Shown here piece after piece: positions 1 through 8,100 of a stretch of DNA of 64,000 bases. The position numbers were made by a program, and so were the translations under genes. The DNA is from JAFGVL01 sp963662245. GTDB taxonomy: Bacteria; Bacteroidota; Bacteroidia; Bacteroidales; Paludibacteraceae. The stretch is from positions 124,001 to 188,000 of the forward strand of contig CAXXVQ010000001.1 of the NCBI GenBank assembly GCA_963662245.2. Reading direction: 5' to 3'. The notes beneath the pieces are model-generated. The model searched no databases. It was not told the origin of the DNA and worked only from the letters and a program-made list of their open reading frames with translations. The number at the start of each line of letters is the position of its first letter. Positions within the stretch are counted from its first letter, which is position 1.

Positions 1-1
1 T

Positions 2-160
2 TACTCTGTAGAGTTTATTCCAATTGAGGAAAACCCAAAAGAAGCTGAAGAGTTCCAATTAACGGACTCATACATGAAATTATTAGAAAAAACAATTCAA
101 AGAGACCCAGCCTATTGGTTATGGACACATAACCGATGGAAGCACAAACGCAAAAAATAA
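2..160 (+). CDS. Lysophospholipid acyltransferase (LpxL/HtrB family), C-terminal end only
   Basis: This is the last 52 codons of a gene that begins before the window. The residues end in WLWTHNRWKHKRKK, the typical carboxy terminus of lipid A lauroyl/myristoyl acyltransferases, which transfer an acyl chain onto lipid A at the inner membrane. The upstream catalytic HxxxxD part is not visible, so the call rests on the tail alone. Its stop codon overlaps the start of the glycosyltransferase gene (TAATG), so the two are translationally coupled in one operon. That fits a shared role in lipopolysaccharide assembly. Confidence 0.75.
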   Translation, partial: YSVEFIPIEENPKEAEEFQLTDSYMKLLEKTIQRDPAYWLWTHNRWKHKRKK

Positions 161-1191
161 TGTTAAAAGTAGCTGTTGTTATTTTAAATTATAATGGAAA
201 ACACTTTCTAGAGAAATTTTTAGGAGGTGTTGTCTTATATTCAAAAGGAAAAGATTATCAAGTAATTGTTGCAGACAACGCTTCTACTGATGACTCTATT
301 AAATTCCTTTCTTCTCATTATCCTGAAGTCAGAACAATCATTTTAGACAAAAACTATGGATTTGCAGGTGGCTACAATAAAGCTCTTGAACAAATTGACA
401 GTGAATACTTTGTCTTATTAAACTCAGATGTTGAAGTTACAGAAAACTGGATTAATCCAATAATTCAGTTAATGGATAATCATGCTAATATTGCAGCTTG
501 CCAACCTAAAATATTAGCCTACAACAATAAATCTCAGTTTGAGCATGCAGGCGCAGCTGGTGGCTATTTGGATAAATATGGCTACCCATTCTGTCGTGGA
601 AGATTATTCAATAAATGTGAGTATGACAAAGGTCAATACAACGCACCCAAAGAAATTTTTTGGGCAAGTGGGGCTGCATTATTCATAAGAAAAGAGGATT
701 TCTTTAATGCAGGTGGATTTGATGACACATTCTTTGCGCATATGGAAGAAATCGACTTATGCTGGAGGCTTAAAGGCAGAGGAAAATCTATTCTGTGTGT
801 ACCAGAAAGTAAAGTTTACCATGTTGGTGGTGGAACATTAAATTCTGAAAGCCCTAGAAAGACCTATCTTAATTTCCGCAACAATCTGTTAATGCTTTAC
901 AAGAATCTTCCGGAAGAAGACTTAGATAAGATAATTTCAACGAGATTAATGTTAGACTTTATTGCTGCGTTGCAGTTTCTAATAAAGTTTAAGTTTCAAA
1001 ATATTAAAAGCATTTGGAAAGCTCACCGAGAATTTTTCTCAACAAAAAAAGACTATAATGAAAAGAGAAAAGAAAATCTAAACTATACAACGATAAAACA
1101 TCCTATCGGAATGTTGCAGACATCAATTGTATATTTATTTTTTGTAAAGAGTAGACGAAAATACAGTCAAATAGAACACTTAATTAACTAA
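160..1191 (+). CDS. Glycosyltransferase family 2 protein
   Basis: A 343-residue GT2 (GT-A fold) transferase. It opens with the nucleotide-binding strand VVILNYNG, followed by VADNASTD and the metal-binding region LLNSDVEV near residue 90, and then an acceptor-side segment with FWASGAALFIRKEDF and EEIDLCWRLKGRG. This architecture matches rhamnosyltransferase-like enzymes that add sugars to lipopolysaccharide or capsule on the cytoplasmic face; the exact sugar cannot be inferred. I start it at 160 rather than the possible in-frame ATG at 136, because 160 overlaps the acyltransferase stop in a TAATG junction and places the GT2 core at the amino end. A hairpin terminator follows the stop. Confidence 0.88.
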   Translation: MLKVAVVILNYNGKHFLEKFLGGVVLYSKGKDYQVIVADNASTDDSIKFLSSHYPEVRTIILDKNYGFAGGYNKALEQIDSEYFVLLNSDVEVTENWINPIIQLMDNHANIAACQPKILAYNNKSQFEHAGAAGGYLDKYGYPFCRGRLFNKCEYDKGQYNAPKEIFWASGAALFIRKEDFFNAGGFDDTFFAHMEEIDLCWRLKGRGKSILCVPESKVYHVGGGTLNSESPRKTYLNFRNNLLMLYKNLPEEDLDKIISTRLMLDFIAALQFLIKFKFQNIKSIWKAHREFFSTKKDYNEKRKENLNYTTIKHPIGMLQTSIVYLFFVKSRRKYSQIEHLIN

Positions 1192-1200
1192 AATAAAAAA

Positions 1201-1229
1201 GTCGAAAGGTTAAACCTTTCGACTTTTTG
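1201..1229. terminator. Bidirectional intrinsic terminator between convergent genes
   Basis: GTCGAAAGGTT pairs with AACCTTTCGAC, with an A-run on the left and a T-run on the right. It can stop the glycosyltransferase transcript on the plus strand and the galE transcript on the minus strand, and it overlaps the last codons of galE. Confidence 0.85.
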
Positions 1230-2241
1230 TTATCTTTTGTTGCCACTTCCAAGCGGTTTTTAATGTTTCCTCAAGAGATATTTCTGCTTGCCATTTTAGT
1301 TTCTCATTTGCTAACTTAGGATCAGCCCATACTTTAGCAATATCACCTTCTCTACGCCCAACAACTTCATATGGAACTGAAGCTCCTGTAACTCTTTCAA
1401 AGGTTTTTACTAATTCCAAAACAGACAAACCATTACCTGTTCCAATATTAAACACTTCTAAAGAACTCTCCTGCTCTTCCTTAAACAATCTATCAATTGC
1501 AACTACATGAGCTTTAGCTAAATCAACTACATTGATATAATCTCTAATACAAGTTCCATCAGCTGTATCATAATCATTACCAAATATTGAAAGCTTTTCT
1601 CTAATTCCTGCTGCTGTTTGTGTAATATAAGGAACTAAGTTATTTGGAACACCAATTGGCAATTCTCCAATTTCAGCAGTTGGATGTGCACCTATTGGAT
1701 TAAAATATCTTAAGATAATACTATTCATATTTGCACCAGAAGCAATTACATCTCTCAGTATCTCTTCGCAAATTTGCTTGGTATTACCATACGGAGAACT
1801 AGCTTCTTTAATTGGAGCACCTTCTGTGACAGGTAACTCAGATGGTTGTCCATATACTGTACATGATGAAGAAAAAACAATTTTATTTGCTCCATGCACA
1901 GGCATTAAATCCAATACATTCATCAAACTGTTAATGTTATTTCTATAATATGACACAGGTCTTTGCACAGATTCTCCAACAGCTTTACTCGCTGCAAAGT
2001 GAATTACGGCATCAATACCATCATATTTAGAAAACAAATAATCCATCCCAACATAGTCTAAGCAGTCAAGATTCTCAAAATGAGGCTTCACGCCTGTAAT
2101 ACGCTCAATACCCGCAATCGCATCGATACTTGAGTTTGATAGATTATCTACAATAATTACACGGTACCCAGCCTTTTGAAGCTCAACAGTTGTGTGAGAC
2201 CCAATATAACCTGTACCTCCAGTTACTAATACTTTCTTCAT
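1210..2241 (-). CDS. galE: UDP-glucose 4-epimerase
   Basis: A 343-residue extended short-chain dehydrogenase that interconverts UDP-glucose and UDP-galactose with bound NAD. The Rossmann motif TGGTGYIGSH lies at residues 7-16. The catalytic Ser/Tyr/Lys set appears as SSSCTVYG and SPYGNTKQICEE. The substrate region RYFNPIGAHP and the carboxy-terminal NIGTGNGLSVLELV are family-typical, and the length is normal for GalE. It lies 5 bp downstream of the sugar nucleotidyltransferase gene, so the two form an operon that makes and epimerises a nucleotide sugar, probably for envelope polysaccharide. Confidence 0.93.
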   Translation of the reverse strand: MKKVLVTGGTGYIGSHTTVELQKAGYRVIIVDNLSNSSIDAIAGIERITGVKPHFENLDCLDYVGMDYLFSKYDGIDAVIHFAASKAVGESVQRPVSYYRNNINSLMNVLDLMPVHGANKIVFSSSCTVYGQPSELPVTEGAPIKEASSPYGNTKQICEEILRDVIASGANMNSIILRYFNPIGAHPTAEIGELPIGVPNNLVPYITQTAAGIREKLSIFGNDYDTADGTCIRDYINVVDLAKAHVVAIDRLFKEEQESSLEVFNIGTGNGLSVLELVKTFERVTGASVPYEVVGRREGDIAKVWADPKLANEKLKWQAEISLEETLKTAWKWQQKITKSRKV

Positions 2242-2246
2242 TATAA

Positions 2247-3164
2247 CTAGGCTAGTTTATAATCCCAAAGCTTATTAGGATAAACACCTTTTTTAATTAG
2301 TTCATTAATACGCAAAACGACCATTGGTCTATCATCTACATATGTAACTCCAAACCATTTTGAAGGTGTATCAAGCACTCTTACAGCAGCTTGTTTAGTT
2401 TGAATTAATTCGTTTACAACAGTAGGTATATAAAATTCCGACTTTAATTCTTGACCTTTTTCGTTCAAAAACTCTTTGAACATATCCATAGAATAATCAA
2501 AATAGTCAGGTGTAAAGCCCCACATATTCATTGAAACATGAGAACCAGTTGGAATCTCTTGTTGAATTCCATGCTCATCTTTGTATACAATTGTACCACC
2601 TTGATTTTCAATCTGTTCTCTTTCAACAACAGTTGCTAAAAAACCATTCTCATCTGTAGAACAAACACCACGGTTAACAACACCGCTTTCAGATAAAGTA
2701 TTTTCAACACGATATCCAACCATGCAATAATCGTTTTTCTTTCCTTCAATAGAGATTAAGTAATCAGCTAAAACTTGGAAAGACTCTTGACCATAGAAAT
2801 CATCTGCATTAATTACAGCAAATGGTTCTTTAATAGTATCCATTGCCATTAATACAGCATGATTTGTGCCCCATGGCTTTTCTCTTTTTTCATTATAAGA
2901 ATATCCATCAGGTATTTTTTCAACTTCTTGAAAAACAACCTCTACAGGAATCACACCTTGATATTTACTAACAACAGAATTAACAAACTCTGTTTCAAAA
3001 CTATGACGAATTACAAAAACAACTTTTCCAAACCCTGCTTTAATTGCATCATAAATGGAATAGTCCATGATTGTTTCACCGTTTGGACCTAAACCATCTA
3101 GTTGTTTTAATCCACCATAACGGCTACCCATACCGGCAGCCAAAACATATAATGTTGGTTTCAT
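2247..3164 (-). CDS. Sugar-phosphate nucleotidyltransferase
   Basis: A 305-residue protein of the NTP_transferase family. The signature LAAGMGSRYGGLKQLDGLGP at residues 8-27 binds the nucleotide and pyrophosphate, and NADDFYG near residue 120 is the metal-binding aspartate region. It probably activates a hexose-1-phosphate to an NDP-sugar; UTP and glucose-1-phosphate are the likely substrates given the adjacent galE, but specificity is inferred. It is the first gene of the galE pair and has a -7 promoter box upstream on the minus strand. It is longer than GalU and lacks the left-handed beta-helix of GlmU. Confidence 0.8.
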   Translation of the reverse strand: MKPTLYVLAAGMGSRYGGLKQLDGLGPNGETIMDYSIYDAIKAGFGKVVFVIRHSFETEFVNSVVSKYQGVIPVEVVFQEVEKIPDGYSYNEKREKPWGTNHAVLMAMDTIKEPFAVINADDFYGQESFQVLADYLISIEGKKNDYCMVGYRVENTLSESGVVNRGVCSTDENGFLATVVEREQIENQGGTIVYKDEHGIQQEIPTGSHVSMNMWGFTPDYFDYSMDMFKEFLNEKGQELKSEFYIPTVVNELIQTKQAAVRVLDTPSKWFGVTYVDDRPMVVLRINELIKKGVYPNKLWDYKLA

Positions 3165-3203
3165 CTTTAAAATTAGATAAATACAATTTTATTTTCAAGA
3201 CCG

Positions 3204-3211
3204 CAAAAATA
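3204..3211 (-). promoter_or_regulatory. Bacteroidetes -7 box upstream of the nucleotidyltransferase-galE operon
   Basis: The minus strand reads TATTTTTG, a match to TAnnTTTG, about 40 bp before the start codon. No TTG is present at the preferred 19-21 bp upstream, so this is a partial promoter call. Confidence 0.45.
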
Positions 3212-3404
3212 CAAAGAAAATTGGCTAATCTATATAAATAATTCAAAAATACACCCTACTTATCAACAAGGCATACCTATGAATACAAAAAGACCTGACA
3301 TTTATTCACCATATAACAATCTAACTTTCAAGCTCCTATTTATAAGAAAAAACACTCTATATAAGCGTAAAAAAAAATCATTTTTGACATTTTATTTTAC
3401 AGCA

Positions 3405-3435
3405 TTGTCCATTTTTATTCTTTATATTATCTTTA
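3405..3435 (+). promoter_or_regulatory. Promoter of the phosphohexomutase gene
   Basis: TTG at 3405-3407 is followed after 20 bp by TATCTTTA at 3428-3435, close to the Bacteroidetes consensus TTG-N19/20-TAnnTTTG. It leaves a leader of about 45 nt before the ATG at 3483. The rest of the 318-bp divergent gap (3165-3482) is AT-rich and shows no other feature. Confidence 0.6.
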
Positions 3436-3482
3436 CAAAGATTTGAAATTTTAACAATTCATCAAAAGCGAAATACAACTCT

Positions 3483-5228
3483 ATGGAAAACAATGAATTA
3501 TTGAAACTGGTAACAGAAAAGGCTCAAGTATGGGTATCTGAGAATTATGATGCTAACACAAAACAAGAAGTTCAAAAACTATTGGATAACTCTGATAAAA
3601 CTGACTTAATAGAGGCTTTCTATAAGGATTTGGAATTCGGAACCGGTGGTTTAAGAGGAATCATGGGTGTAGGAACTAACAGAATGAATAAATATACTGT
3701 TGGTGCTGCAACTCAAGGTTTAGCAAACTATTTAAAACAACAATTTTCATCTGCACCTCAAATTTCAGTTGTAATAGGACACGACTGTAGAAACAACAGC
3801 CGCTTATTTGCTGAAATATCAGCAGATATCTTTTCTGCGAATGGAATTAAAGTATATCTATTTGAAGACCTTCGCCCTACTCCTGAAATTTCATTTGCAA
3901 TTAGAGAACTAGGATGCCAAAGTGGTATTGTTCTTACTGCAAGCCACAATCCCAAAGAATATAACGGATACAAAGCATATTGGAATGATGGAGCACAATT
4001 AGTTCCTCCACATGATGAAGATGTAATTACTGAGGTAAATAAAATTGCATCTGTTGATGACATTAAATTTGATGGAAACAAAGATTTAATCGAGATTATT
4101 GGTGAAGAAATTGACAATAAATTCATCAGTCAAATTAAAGAACTTACATTATCTCCTGAATCAATTGAAAGAAACAAGGATATGAAAATTGTTTACACAC
4201 CTATTCATGGTACTGGTGTAAAAATCATTCCTGCTTGTTTAAAAGATTTCGGGTTTACTAATATTATAAATGTTCCTGAGCAAGATGTTGTAAGTGGTGA
4301 CTTCCCTACAGTAGCATCTCCTAACCCAGAAGAGCCGGCTGCTCTTAAAATGGCTGTTGATAAAGCAAAAGAAGTAAATGCTGATTTAGTTCTTGCTTCA
4401 GACCCTGACGCTGACCGTGTTGGTATTGCTGTAAAAAATGACAAAGGAGAATTTATACTAATCAACGGTAACCAAACAGCTATGATGCTAACTTATTACT
4501 TAGCTCGTCGCTGGAAAGAACTTGGAAAAGTTACAGGTAACGAATACATGGTTAAAACCATTGTAACAACTGAAGTTATCAAAGAAATTGCTGAGCGCAA
4601 TGGAATTGAAATTTATGATGTATATACCGGATTTAAATGGATTGCAGAAGTAATGCGTGAAAATGAAGGTAAGAAAACCTATATCGGTGGTGGCGAAGAA
4701 AGCTATGGTTATTTACCTGAAGCCTTCGTTCGTGATAAAGATGCCGTTTCTACTTGTACCCTTATTGCCGAAATGGCAGCTTGGGCAAAAGATAATGGAA
4801 TGAGCATTTATCAATTATTGCAAAACATCTATTTTGAATATGGTTTCTCAAAAGAAAAAGGAATTTCTATCGTTAAGAAAGGAAAATCCGGTGCAGAAGA
4901 GATAATCAAAATGATGGAAAACTTCCGCAATAATCCTCCAAAGGAAATTGCAGGTTCAAAAGTCGTATTATTTAAAGATTTTGGCAACCTTACAGGTATT
5001 GATGCTGATGGTAAATCAATTAAACTTGACATGAGACTTACAGCTGATGTACTTCAATTATTCACTGCAGATGGCACCAAAGTTTCAATTCGCCCTTCAG
5101 GTACAGAACCAAAGATCAAATTCTATATTGAAGTTAGAGGAGAAATGAAATCTTTAGCAGAATATGATACTGCTGATACAAAGGCAGAAGAAAAAGTAAA
5201 TGCTGTCAGAACCTCATTAGGAGTATAA
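3483..5228 (+). CDS. Phospho-sugar mutase (phosphoglucomutase/phosphomannomutase family)
   Basis: A 581-residue alpha-D-phosphohexomutase that interconverts hexose-6-phosphate and hexose-1-phosphate. The four family motifs are present in order: the phosphoserine loop TASHNPKEYNGYK near residue 150, the magnesium loop ASDPDADRVG near 310, the sugar-specificity loop GGEESYGY near 400, and the phosphate-binding loop RPSGTEPKIKFY near 540. The length of about 580 residues fits the phosphoglucomutase/phosphopentomutase-type subgroup rather than the shorter ManB/GlmM proteins. It is transcribed alone from its own promoter with a terminator behind it. Its product is the substrate type used by the divergent nucleotidyltransferase, linking glycolytic hexose to envelope sugars. 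Confidence 0.9.
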   Translation: MENNELLKLVTEKAQVWVSENYDANTKQEVQKLLDNSDKTDLIEAFYKDLEFGTGGLRGIMGVGTNRMNKYTVGAATQGLANYLKQQFSSAPQISVVIGHDCRNNSRLFAEISADIFSANGIKVYLFEDLRPTPEISFAIRELGCQSGIVLTASHNPKEYNGYKAYWNDGAQLVPPHDEDVITEVNKIASVDDIKFDGNKDLIEIIGEEIDNKFISQIKELTLSPESIERNKDMKIVYTPIHGTGVKIIPACLKDFGFTNIINVPEQDVVSGDFPTVASPNPEEPAALKMAVDKAKEVNADLVLASDPDADRVGIAVKNDKGEFILINGNQTAMMLTYYLARRWKELGKVTGNEYMVKTIVTTEVIKEIAERNGIEIYDVYTGFKWIAEVMRENEGKKTYIGGGEESYGYLPEAFVRDKDAVSTCTLIAEMAAWAKDNGMSIYQLLQNIYFEYGFSKEKGISIVKKGKSGAEEIIKMMENFRNNPPKEIAGSKVVLFKDFGNLTGIDADGKSIKLDMRLTADVLQLFTADGTKVSIRPSGTEPKIKFYIEVRGEMKSLAEYDTADTKAEEKVNAVRTSLGV

Positions 5229-5250
5229 TATCAACAATAACAAATAAAAA

Positions 5251-5275
5251 GCGAGTGAAATTTCACTCGCTTTTT
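5251..5275 (+). terminator. Intrinsic terminator after the phosphohexomutase
   Basis: A perfect 10-bp arm GCGAGTGAAA/TTTCACTCGC with A5 before and T5 after. It ends just before the left end of the IS256-family element. Confidence 0.88.
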
Positions 5276-5278
5276 ATT

Positions 5279-6619
5279 GACACTGTCCTAAAAAGTGTGT
5301 AAGTTAAAATATCGAGGGTTTGGCTATTTGTTATAGCTGAACCCTTTCTTTATATATAATAAGAAACTAGTTTAATATTACTCCCCAATTTTGTATAGGC
5401 ATTGACCATTTCTTAGTAGCTTCTCTGAGTGCTAAATATACAGATTTTATTACAGCCTGATCTGAAGGGAATGAAAGTTTATTTTTAGTGTACTTTCTAA
5501 TCTTTCCATTAAGGTTTTCAATTAAGTTTGTAGTATATATTATTTTCCTGATTTCCAGGGGGAATTCAAAGAATACAGTTAAATCCTCCCAATTATCTTC
5601 CCAGCTTTTAACCGCATAAGAATATTTATCATTCCATTTGTTCGTAAAGTCCTCTAAGGCAGCTTTAGCAGCATCTTTTGTAGGGAAAGCATAAATGAGC
5701 TTCATGTCTTTAGTGAATTCTTTTCTGTCTTTCCAAACCACATATTTACAGGCATTTCTAATCTGATGTACCACACAGATTTGGGTTTTAGAATTAGGAA
5801 ATACAGAGCGGATTGTATCGGTAAATCCATTTAAATTATCAGTTGCAGTGATGAGTATATCCTCAACGCCACGAGCCCTTATATCAGTTAATACACTCAT
5901 CCAGAAAGCAGAAGACTCATTCTTACCTAACCATAGTCCTAAGACTTCCTTTTTACCATCCCTACGCAGTCCAACGGCAATGTAAACCGTCTTGTTTATG
6001 ACTTTGGAGTTCTCTCTTACCTTGAAAACAATACCGTCCATCCACACGATTAAATACACAGGCTCTAGAGGTCTGTTTTGCCAAGCAACAATATCATTAG
6101 TTACAGTATCTGTAATGCGAGAAATGGTAGAAGATGAGACATCAAAATCATACAATTCTTTTATTTGTTCTTCAATATCACTATTGCTCATCCCCTTTGC
6201 ATAAAAGGATACAATAATGTTTTCCAAACCATCAACCATGCTTTTACGCTTAGGTATAATCATTGGATTAAATGAGGCATCTCTATCTCTTGGAACCTGT
6301 ATTGTCGTTTCTCCCATGGAGGTGCGAAGTATCTTCTCAGAATAGCCATTACGAGCGTTTTTACTGCTTGACTTCTGATTCTTATCATAACCAAGATGAC
6401 CATCCAGTTCTCCTTCAAGCATCTTTTCAATACCTCGTTTTTGTAACTCTTTTAAAAAGGAATTAAGTTCTTCTCCTGTTTTAAACTGTTTTAGAAACTC
6501 ATCATTTAATAAATCTTCTTTTTTCATGACTGTGTTGTTTTTATAAAATTAAACAAAAAAATATCGAGAGCCGTAACCCTCGATATTTTTATATTTACAC
6601 AGTTTATGAATTAGTGCCG
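5279..6619 (-). mobile_element. IS256-family insertion sequence
   Basis: One transposase gene lies between imperfect terminal inverted repeats. The left end reads GACACTGTCC, then GTGTGTAAG, then ATATCGAGGGTT. The right end, read inward, gives GGCACTAATT, then CTGTGTAAAT, then ATATCGAGGGTT. The exact ends are judged from this match and are approximate to a few bases. No convincing 8-bp target duplication is visible. A subterminal palindrome around ATATCGAG occurs just inside the right end. Confidence 0.8.
5367..6527 (-). CDS. IS256-family (Mutator-type) transposase
   Basis: A 386-residue DDE transposase that appears intact. The amino-terminal third has the family pattern LLGELDGHLGYDK-like (here MLEGELDGHLGYDK), followed by PRDRDASFNP and an HTH around YDFDVSSSTISRITD. 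The first catalytic Asp lies in IVWMDGIVFKV, the second in ITATDNLNGF, and the Glu in TTNLIENLNGKIR. CVVHQIRN is also characteristic. The family usually has about 400 residues, so length is normal. Read-through from neighbours is limited by the terminator just left of the element. Confidence 0.92.
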   Translation of the reverse strand: MKKEDLLNDEFLKQFKTGEELNSFLKELQKRGIEKMLEGELDGHLGYDKNQKSSSKNARNGYSEKILRTSMGETTIQVPRDRDASFNPMIIPKRKSMVDGLENIIVSFYAKGMSNSDIEEQIKELYDFDVSSSTISRITDTVTNDIVAWQNRPLEPVYLIVWMDGIVFKVRENSKVINKTVYIAVGLRRDGKKEVLGLWLGKNESSAFWMSVLTDIRARGVEDILITATDNLNGFTDTIRSVFPNSKTQICVVHQIRNACKYVVWKDRKEFTKDMKLIYAFPTKDAAKAALEDFTNKWNDKYSYAVKSWEDNWEDLTVFFEFPLEIRKIIYTTNLIENLNGKIRKYTKNKLSFPSDQAVIKSVYLALREATKKWSMPIQNWGVILN

Positions 6620-6668
6620 AAAAATTTCAAATATTCAATTCTCATTCAGGTATTGCTACCTTTTGGGA

Positions 6669-6890
6669 CAGTCGTGGTCGGAAGCTTTTTAATAGCATGG
6701 TGCGCTGCACCTTATCTCTTGTTCTAAATTTGACCTCTACCAATAGAACGCTGCTATGCAGCTAAAGGTGCAGCGCACCATGCTATTGGTAAAAAAAGGT
6801 TTATGTATGGATATATCTTTTAGGTACAGCGTACCGTGCTATTAAATTACTTATAATTTATTGGCAAATATTTTCTTCCGACCACGACTG
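6669..6890. mobile_element. MITE-like non-coding inverted-repeat element
   Basis: The 16-bp sequence CAGTCGTGGTCGGAAG at 6669-6684 is repeated as a perfect inverse at 6875-6890. The element is flanked by the direct repeat CCTTTTGG (6659-6666 and 6891-6898), as expected of a target duplication. Inside, a second inverted pair is present: TAGCATGGTGCGCTGCACC near 6693 and its complement near 6767-6785. A third degenerate arm, GGTACAGCGTACCGTGCTA, lies near 6822. There is no open reading frame. These are nested palindromes, not a gene. The neighbouring sequence to 6668 and from 6899 to 7026 is otherwise empty apart from a short hairpin. Confidence 0.65.
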
Positions 6891-6962
6891 CCTTTTGGAA
6901 CTGCCTCTTTCTTGTTTATAACTTGCTTTTATTGCCCTTGGGTTAAAACCCAAAAACAGATT

Positions 6963-7002
6963 ATAAATAAACCGTCAGATAAAACCGACGGCAATTATTT
7001 AT
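6963..7002. repeat. Short palindrome (CCGTC...GACGG type)
   Basis: ATAAATAA and CCGTC on the left pair with GACGG and TTATTTAT on the right, around an A-rich loop. A closely related copy with core CCGTCGG/CCTACGG lies at 10899-10918, so it is a dispersed repeat rather than a one-off terminator. Confidence 0.5.
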
Positions 7003-7026
7003 TTAAAGATGCTCTCCACATTATTA

Positions 7027-8077
7027 ATGCGAATTAAGGGTTGAAATTAAAATATCAAATTAATAAAAGCAGCAGCAATTCTTCCACATATAAAGGTCAA
7101 TAAACCACTAGTAGAACGAACCTTGCTGGCTATTTGTATTTTTGTTTTTTCATTTAACCAGTTGAAAAGCGATTCAATTGGCTGTCTTACAGTTGAAACG
7201 GCTGAGGAATATAAATCAGCCCAAGCCTTATTTTGTTGTTTTTCCCATTCTGTTTGTCCTTTAATTGCCTTTACAGGAGTTAAAATGGACAAGTTGTTTG
7301 TTTTCTTTTTCTCAGACCAGAATTCAGCATTTGAATAAGCTTTGTCTGCAACAATAGTACGGTTATACATGTCTTGAGAAGCTTCTTTAAGCATACATAA
7401 ATCATGTTTTGAAGCCTCTGTGAAAAGCATTTGTTCTGGATGAGGCAAATGTCCTTTTCGTCTAAAAGAAATGGCGTGTAACTTCAATCCATAATAGTAT
7501 ATACCTTTGGTAGAGCAAAAGCCCTTGTCAGTAATTTCTTGTGCCACTTTTGAATTTCTTTTTCCTGAACATATTATAATTGGCATAGAGTCTACAAGAC
7601 TAATTTCTTTATCACAATCATTTGGCACAAAGTCATTAAACAAAGACAATGTAAGAGCTTTAAAGCCTTCATTGAGTCTATTTATCCTTGTGTTGAAAGC
7701 CACATATGATGTGAGTTTTGGAAACCATTCACGAAGATGCTCACTTGCAAATTCATGAATCTTTTTCACTTTGTGATGTTCTTCAACTTGCATTACATAC
7801 AAGTAAATGCTCATAGCCTCTTGGTCTGTAAATTTTGGCTGATCATTGTTGCTAAAGCGTTGACAAATATATTTTATCTCTTTATCGTATTGCTCACATA
7901 CATAGCAATAGATTTTTATTAGTTTTATAGCCTTATCCTTGGGTATCATAATTAGAATAAATCGTGGATGATTCTTCATCTAATTTAATGATATTCAAGG
8001 ATATAACAAAATATGTACCCGCTTATTTTGCTGTATCACAGCACTTTATTTATCTTTTTTCAACCCTTAATTCGCAT
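7027..8077 (-). mobile_element. IS982-family insertion sequence
   Basis: Perfect 20-bp terminal inverted repeats, ATGCGAATTAAGGGTTGAAA at 7027-7046 and its complement at 8058-8077, enclose a single intact transposase gene. The right end lies 24 bp from the clpB stop codon. Flanks are AT-rich and both contain ATTAAT, but a clean target duplication cannot be assigned. Confidence 0.88.
7047..7979 (-). CDS. IS982-family transposase
   Basis: A 310-residue DDE transposase. The catalytic residues are visible in SLVDSMPIIIC (first Asp), TIVADKAYSNAEF (second Asp) and QPIESLFNWLNEK (Glu). KGFCSTKGIYYYGLKLHAI is the conserved substrate-strand block of IS982 enzymes. The length is usual (about 290-310) and there is no frameshift, so the element may be active. 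An internal methionine at codon 11 (MIPKDKAIK) is an alternative start. Confidence 0.9.
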   Translation of the reverse strand: MKNHPRFILIMIPKDKAIKLIKIYCYVCEQYDKEIKYICQRFSNNDQPKFTDQEAMSIYLYVMQVEEHHKVKKIHEFASEHLREWFPKLTSYVAFNTRINRLNEGFKALTLSLFNDFVPNDCDKEISLVDSMPIIICSGKRNSKVAQEITDKGFCSTKGIYYYGLKLHAISFRRKGHLPHPEQMLFTEASKHDLCMLKEASQDMYNRTIVADKAYSNAEFWSEKKKTNNLSILTPVKAIKGQTEWEKQQNKAWADLYSSAVSTVRQPIESLFNWLNEKTKIQIASKVRSTSGLLTFICGRIAAAFINLIF

Positions 8078-8100
8078 GATTAATTTTTCACTTTTAGCTC

